Source: CBDDHT01 sp965228615
GTDB taxonomy: Bacteria > Pseudomonadota > Alphaproteobacteria > Rhizobiales > Methyloligellaceae
DNA: 64,000 nucleotides
Direction of reading: 5' to 3'
Assembly (NCBI GenBank): GCA_965228615.1
Contig: CBDDHT010000004.1
Location: 3,533,702 to 3,597,701, forward strand
The position numbers were made by a program, and so were the translations under genes. Each line of letters begins with the position of its first letter. The stretch's first letter is position 1. The notes under the pieces were generated by a model. The model ran no database searches. It was not told the origin of the DNA and worked only from the letters and a program-made list of their open reading frames with translations. This document shows positions 60,077 through 64,000 of this stretch, one piece after another.

Positions 60077-60841
60077 ATGGAAATCGGTTCGACAGCGTCT
60101 GCGATTTTCGGTTCGACATCGGCCGACTCGGTCTTCACGGCCGGCTCGACGAACATTCGCACGCCTGCCCAGCAGTCCGCCGAAGTGATCATCACCGCTC
60201 AGAAGCGTGAGATCAATGTCCTGCGCGGCTATAAGCCCACATTGTCGCAATCTGAAAAGCTACGCCTTTCCGAACTCGAGGAAATCGTGCGCGCGGTCGA
60301 GAAGAAGTCTCTCGACGGAACGGCGCGGCAGGACGAAACCGACGACCGCACCGAAGCCATCGCCGAGGCCGACGAGATCATCGGCAAGCCGGTGGTAGAT
60401 GTCGAAGCCGACGAGACACTCGCGGAATATAACGCACTGAAGGTCGGACTGCTCGAACCGGTTCTCGACACGATCAAGCAAAAGCGTGTCGACAGGCTGA
60501 CGCGACTGAAGGCCGGTCTCGAAGAGCAGATCGCGGAGAATCCAGGCCGGCGATTGTTGACGTCGCAGTTCCAGACCGTCTCTCGGCAGCTTGAAGAAAT
60601 CAATCCGCTCAACTCGCCGACCGATCTTTCGCCGGCGGCTCAGCGCACCTATGACGATGTGGTCGAGCTGATCAACAACCATACGGGCGTGAAGCTCGAG
60701 ATGACGGTCGCGGAGACGCGGCGCGTCGAGGAACTCCAGTCGTCGATCTCAAAACTACAGAGCCAGCTTGGCCCAGAACTTGGCTCCGGACCGACAGCGG
60801 CAGCGGTGTCGCGGGCTTATTCGACCCTGGCGTTTCGGTAG
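60077..60841 (+). CDS. Predicted coiled-coil protein, unknown function
   Basis: About 254 residues starting MEIGSTASAIFGSTSADSVF (an in-frame GTG is just before). The main body is charged helix with heptad character (ELEEIVRAVEKKSLD, IKQKRVDRLTRLKAGLEEQI, VEELQSSISKLQSQLG). No membrane segment and no motif. It might be a structural or flagellar-associated protein of alphaproteobacteria, but I cannot name a family. Confidence 0.6.
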   Translation: MEIGSTASAIFGSTSADSVFTAGSTNIRTPAQQSAEVIITAQKREINVLRGYKPTLSQSEKLRLSELEEIVRAVEKKSLDGTARQDETDDRTEAIAEADEIIGKPVVDVEADETLAEYNALKVGLLEPVLDTIKQKRVDRLTRLKAGLEEQIAENPGRRLLTSQFQTVSRQLEEINPLNSPTDLSPAAQRTYDDVVELINNHTGVKLEMTVAETRRVEELQSSISKLQSQLGPELGSGPTAAAVSRAYSTLAFR

Positions 60842-60914
60842 GGTTTGAGCGAGACGCTGGTTCCGTTTTGGGCGGCGACCGGTGCATCGTCTCAACACAT
60901 TCGGATCATCCAAA

Positions 60915-61012
60915 CCCCTCACCCAACCCTCTCCCCAAGGAGAGGGCTAAATGCTGTAAAGGAATGCGGCAATTGAAAGCCCTCTCCTTGGGGAGAGGGT
61001 TGGGTGAGGGGA
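60915..61012. repeat. Palindromic intergenic repeat, copy 4
   Basis: CCCCTCACCCAACCCTCTCC CCAAGGAGAGGG, spacer, then CCCTCTCCTTGGGGAGAGGG TTGGGTGAGGGG. Located between the coiled-coil gene end and the Ldh-family gene end. Confidence 0.8.
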
Positions 61013-61036
61013 GAAATCTGGCGAATATCCTCCCGC

Positions 61037-62047
61037 CTACCCATCGCACAGGGACATAATCTGTCGGTGCAGCGTCTCGGGCACGTCGATGCCCTCGTCC
61101 GGTGTTCGCGCCCGGTTTTCATAGCGGCGGTCGCCCGGCAGGCGCGTGCCCTCGAATGATCCTAGCTCGGCGAAGAAACTCTCGGCGTGACGTTGCCAGC
61201 CGTCGGCATCGCCGAAGGCAGCCGGATCCAGCGCAATGATCAGCTCGCCGCCCCGCGCGGGTCCGCCATCCTTATTGTCGCGCGCGCCGGCCTCATAGCT
61301 GAACGCCTCGCCGATAAGACCGCCCGCCAGAAGCTCGACCATGAGTGCTAGCGCCGCGCCCTTATAGCCGCCGAAAGGCAGCTGGACGCCGTCCAGGATG
61401 CGGGCGGGATTGGTCGTCGGACGCCCGTCCGCGCCAAGGCCGACGCCTTCGGGAACTTCATGGCCGTCGCGTGCGGCGATCATGATCTCGCCGCGGGCCA
61501 TGGCTGCCGTGGCCAGATCGAAGACCATGGGGTCCTCGTCCGGGCGCGGCCAGCCGAAAGCGACTGGGTTCGTGCCGTAAAAGGCGCGGGTTGCACCGGC
61601 TGGTGCGACGGCCGGTTTCGATGCGGTGACCGCAATTGCGAGCAGACCCGCGCGGGCCAACGCCTCGACCTCGATCCACAGCGCCGCGAAATGATAGGTG
61701 TCGACCAGGGCTGCCGCCGCCATACCCTGGGACCGGGTGAGCGCGATCAGATCGTCATGCATGCGTTTCAGCGCCAACGGCGCGAAGCCCCCATGTCCGT
61801 CGACACGCAGGACACACGGCGCACTTTGCGAGACCCGCGGGCGGGCGTCGCCCTTGACCTTGCCCGATCGTAGCGACGCCACATAGCCGGGCAGGCGCAA
61901 CAGACCGTGGCCGGCGGAGCCATCCGCTTCCGCGGCGGTGATGGTCGCCGCGATGGCGCGAGCGTTCGTGCTGTCGCAGCCATTGGCCTCCAGGCACCGG
62001 CGCGCCAGATCGCGAACCTCGTCAAGCGTCAAATGTACCGGCCTCAT
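61037..62047 (-). CDS. Malate/L-lactate dehydrogenase family oxidoreductase (Ldh family)
   Basis: A 336-residue NAD(P)-dependent enzyme of the YlbC/AllD/ComC family. The sequence starts MRPVHLTLDEVRDLARRCLE, carries AAEADGSAGHGLLRLPGYV, AALVDTYHFAALWIEVEALA and the PFGGYKGAALALMVELLAGG substrate segment. Family members act on malate, sulfolactate, ureidoglycolate or 2-oxo acids with piperideine rings. Specificity is not clear. GGAGGGG precedes the ATG at 62047, chosen over 62059. Convergent with the coiled-coil gene. Confidence 0.85.
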   Translation of the reverse strand: MRPVHLTLDEVRDLARRCLEANGCDSTNARAIAATITAAEADGSAGHGLLRLPGYVASLRSGKVKGDARPRVSQSAPCVLRVDGHGGFAPLALKRMHDDLIALTRSQGMAAAALVDTYHFAALWIEVEALARAGLLAIAVTASKPAVAPAGATRAFYGTNPVAFGWPRPDEDPMVFDLATAAMARGEIMIAARDGHEVPEGVGLGADGRPTTNPARILDGVQLPFGGYKGAALALMVELLAGGLIGEAFSYEAGARDNKDGGPARGGELIIALDPAAFGDADGWQRHAESFFAELGSFEGTRLPGDRRYENRARTPDEGIDVPETLHRQIMSLCDG

Positions 62048-62168
62048 CGGCCCCTCCATCGAATCTCGCCGCGCATCATAGAGTTATATCGGAATTGCGC
62101 ACGTTTCTTGCGAGGGATTAAGCGAAGCGAAATGATTGTCTCGAATTGGAACAAGAGGATTGCTCCCT

Positions 62169-62432
62169 ATGTATCGCCATACCCCTCAGAAATTGCATGA
62201 GTCCGCGCGGCGCGCCGTCTCCATCGTCATGGCCGATGGAACGGCCCTGGATGGACAGCTGGTAGTGCCCGTCGCCCGGACGATCGGCGAACTCCTCAAC
62301 GGTCCGCACGGCTTTTTCGAGTTCGAGAAGAGCGACGGCGCCAAGATTTTCATCTCGAAGTCCGCAATCCGTTCCGTCCAGATCAGAGACCTGCCGCAAC
62401 GCGACATCCGCACCCGTCATAACGCGGCGTAA
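62169..62432 (+). CDS. Short conserved protein (DUF6812-like)
   Basis: An 87-residue protein starting MYRHTPQKLHESARRAVSIV. The middle, GTALDGQLVVPVARTIGELLN and FFEFEKSDGAKIFISKSAI, is a small beta-sheet domain common in Rhizobiales. AGAGGA is about 9 bases before the ATG. Function unknown. A rho-independent terminator follows about 50 bases downstream. Confidence 0.7.
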   Translation: MYRHTPQKLHESARRAVSIVMADGTALDGQLVVPVARTIGELLNGPHGFFEFEKSDGAKIFISKSAIRSVQIRDLPQRDIRTRHNAA

Positions 62433-62483
62433 GCGACGGCCCGATATTCCTGATTTCCCTCCCAGACTGAAACAGTACCCTTG

Positions 62484-62511
62484 CCCCGGCCTCCCAGCCG
62501 GGGCTTTTTTT
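62484..62511 (+). terminator. Rho-independent terminator
   Basis: Stem CCCCGGC/GCCGGGG with a CTCCCA loop followed by seven T, 50 bases after the 87-residue protein gene. Confidence 0.9.
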
Positions 62512-62583
62512 GTGATGGATCAGTTCCTTTCGTGTCCGGTTCGGGCGTTCCGTGCGGGATGAATTCAGCATGGCGGGACCAGA

Positions 62584-62683
62584 CCCCTCATCCTAGCCTT
62601 CTCCCGCAAGGGGAGAAGGGACGGGGCAGCAAAGTCTGTGCAAAAAGCCCTCTCCCCTGGCGGGAGAGGGTTGGGTGAGGGGG
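62584..62683. repeat. Palindromic intergenic repeat, copy 5
   Basis: CCCCTCATCCTAGCCTTCTC with CCGCAAGGGGAGAAGGG, then CCCTCTCCCCTGGCGGGAGA and GGGTTGGGTGAGGGGG. Nearly identical to copy 1, more than 7 kb away. Confidence 0.8.
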
Positions 62684-62702
62684 ATGGATGCCGGGCTCAG
62701 CC

Positions 62703-63621
62703 CTAACGCCCCGCACCAACATCAGCCGCCTCGCTACGCACGCCGTCACGGACCCATTGATGGCCGGGGTCTGCCGTGTGCCGCCGATGCCAGTAGAGTG
62801 CCCACTCGAAAGGGTCGCCGCCGACAGGTACGGCATGCCGCATCAAGCCGTTTGCTGGAACGAGGCTGTGCGCGATGGAGGCCGGCATCACCGCTATGAG
62901 GTCCGTTTGCTTCACGATACTCGGCACGGTGAGCCAGTGCGGCACACTCAGAACCACATTCCGCTCGAAGCCTGCGGCCGCCAATTGCCGATCGACGAAC
63001 CGGTCATCCAGCGGTCCCTGACTGACGCGGATCTGAGGCAGGGCGGCGAATGCTCCGGCATCAGCGAATACCTTGGCAGCAGGGTGGCCTTCCCGTGCGA
63101 CACAGACAAGTCGGTCCTGGAACAGCGGCTCGGCCTCAATCGATTTCGGAATGTCGAGACGCGTACTGACGGCGAGGTCGATATCGTTGCATTCGATGGC
63201 ATCGATCGTTGCGTCGGGCGACAGATGGAGGGCCTCGAGCCGGACACCGGGCGCTTCGCGTTCCGCCCGCGCCATGAGGCCGGGCATGAAGAGAAACAGC
63301 AGAAGATCGGAGAGCCGCAAGCGGAAACGTGCGCCTTGCGGTCGCCGGATCGAAACTCTGTTCGTCTTCAACGATCCGCTCGACCTGCCGCAGCATCGCG
63401 CGGACCTGCGGCTCGAGCTCCAGGGCCCGTGCCGTCGGCATCATCTCACCGCCCTGCTTGATGAGAAGATCGTCGCCGAACAACTCGCGCAGCCGTGCGA
63501 GGGTCGCGCTCATGCCGGGCTGCCCGATGCCGAGCAACTGACCCGCCCGCGTGACATGACGTGTCCGCATCAGGGCGTCGAACGCAACCAGCAGGTTGAG
63601 ATCGATACCGCGGAGATTCAT
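62703..63621 (-). pseudogene. LysR-type transcriptional regulator, frameshifted
   Basis: The N-terminal part starts MNLRGIDLNLLVAFDALMRT at 63621 and has the LysR winged-helix (ARLRELFGDDLLIKQGGEMM). It continues to ATARRTF near 63325, after which the frame turns to nonsense; the effector domain continues in another frame as RLRLSDLLLFLFMPGLMARA and ends at 62703 with all expected segments. One extra C in TTTCCGC explains the break. Either it is a real pseudogene or a sequencing error. It faces no obvious target: the ThDP gene upstream is on the same strand. Confidence 0.75.
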
Positions 63622-63676
63622 GGGTGCTCTCTTGTTTACGGGGCCAGGCCGGGCAGGTCTTTTGCTCAGGGGCCAG

Positions 63677-63748
63677 GCCGCCCTCTCCCCCGGCCCAACC
63701 ACCCCGAGGGTACCTTTATTGGGTGGTTGGGGCGGGGGAGAGGGCGGC
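63677..63748. repeat. Large inverted repeat (28-bp arms, one mismatch)
   Basis: Left arm GCCGCCCTCTCCCCCGGCCC AACCACCC (63677-63704), right arm GGGTGGTTGGGGCGGGGGAG AGGGCGGC (63721-63748), 16-base loop. It lies between the end of the ThDP gene and the LysR start and could act as a transcription barrier; it carries the CCCTCTCCCC core of the other repeats. Confidence 0.8.
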
Positions 63749-63763
63749 TTGGATCTCACTCCA

Positions 63764-64000
63764 TCAAGCCGGTGCGTCCGCGCCGAGCACGGCCTGCCGA
63801 AAGCGCTGCTTGATCGCGACGCCGTCGCGCAGCGGCAGGGAGCGCGGTTGTTCGCCGGCATCGATTTTGATCACCGTCACAAGGGTGCCCGACATGGCGT
63901 GGATCCGCGACCGGAGATCGGCGACCGGACCCATATCCGCGATCGTCTTCGTCTCGTCGATCCCGCATGCGGCCGCGACTTCCGCCAGATTGACGCCGAG
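63764..64000 (-). CDS. ThDP-dependent decarboxylase C-terminal part, partial
   Basis: The last 78 codons and stop of a gene that runs off the right edge. The segment VNLAEVAAACGIDETKTIAD, then GTLVTVIKIDAG, RSLPLRDGVAIKQRFRQAVL, is typical of the end of ThDP-binding beta domains of sulfopyruvate/phosphonopyruvate decarboxylase-like enzymes. Substrate unknown. The gene upstream of the LysR pseudogene, same strand. Confidence 0.65.
   Translation of the reverse strand, partial: LGVNLAEVAAACGIDETKTIADMGPVADLRSRIHAMSGTLVTVIKIDAGEQPRSLPLRDGVAIKQRFRQAVLGADAPA

Overview
The window is GC-rich and densely coded. It looks chromosomal and alphaproteobacterial, probably Hyphomicrobiales (Rhizobiales). 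The support is a class I PHA synthase, DUF2336 and HGGxSTG-type proteins, Rhizobiales-style intergenic palindromes and CCCTCTCCCC...GGGAGAGGG repeats. I saw no rRNA, tRNA or CRISPR array. The only trace of mobility is one decayed mobilisation-protein gene near 30 kb.

Region 1 (1-30 kb) is a metabolic and stress island. On the minus strand, tandem Usp proteins, an RND exporter, threonine dehydrogenase (SDR type), 2-amino-3-ketobutyrate CoA ligase, a small membrane protein, a DegQ-like protease, an AcoX-like ATP-NAD-kinase-fold protein and glycine decarboxylase subunit 1 run in series. Together they suggest threonine -> glycine -> C1 flow. Next come a cation/proton antiporter, a PPOX-fold flavoprotein, a SEL1 protein, a LOG-family protein, an E1alpha/E1beta/E2 2-oxoacid dehydrogenase with a Leu/Val-type amino acid dehydrogenase, a Pcm-erythromycin-esterase fusion, an oleate hydratase, DUF2267, Hsp20, and a divergent class II amidotransferase/ATP-grasp pair. 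Nine 14-bp Crp/Fnr-type boxes (TTGAY-N4-RTCAR) sit in the intergenic regions of this island. I found none in the other intergenic gaps I scanned, so I read the island as a low-oxygen or dormancy regulon.

Region 2 (30-39 kb) holds a NIPSNAP protein, an acyl-CoA synthetase, a P-loop NTPase, a one-chain ABC exporter, a sensor kinase, a response regulator and a PdxA-family dehydrogenase. The NTPase-ABC and kinase-regulator pairs overlap by 4 bases, and the whole run looks like one operon.

Region 3 (39-45 kb) has a two-gene heme-copper oxidoreductase. It keeps a complete CuA site, but its active-site helix reads H-N-L-M-E instead of H-P-E-V-Y, as in NO reductases, and a low-spin heme histidine position appears to be Met. 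A Cu+-type P-type ATPase and a TauE/SafE-family protein lie divergently next to it.

Region 4 (45-55 kb) has PhaC, then ApbE facing a CBS protein and a complete nqrABCDEF-nqrM cluster for the sodium-pumping NADH:quinone oxidoreductase.

Region 5 (55-64 kb) is less coherent: small proteins, DUF2336, a PIF1-like helicase, a coiled-coil protein, an Ldh-family oxidoreductase, an 87-residue protein, a frameshifted LysR regulator and the end of a ThDP enzyme gene. Palindromic repeats are scattered through it.
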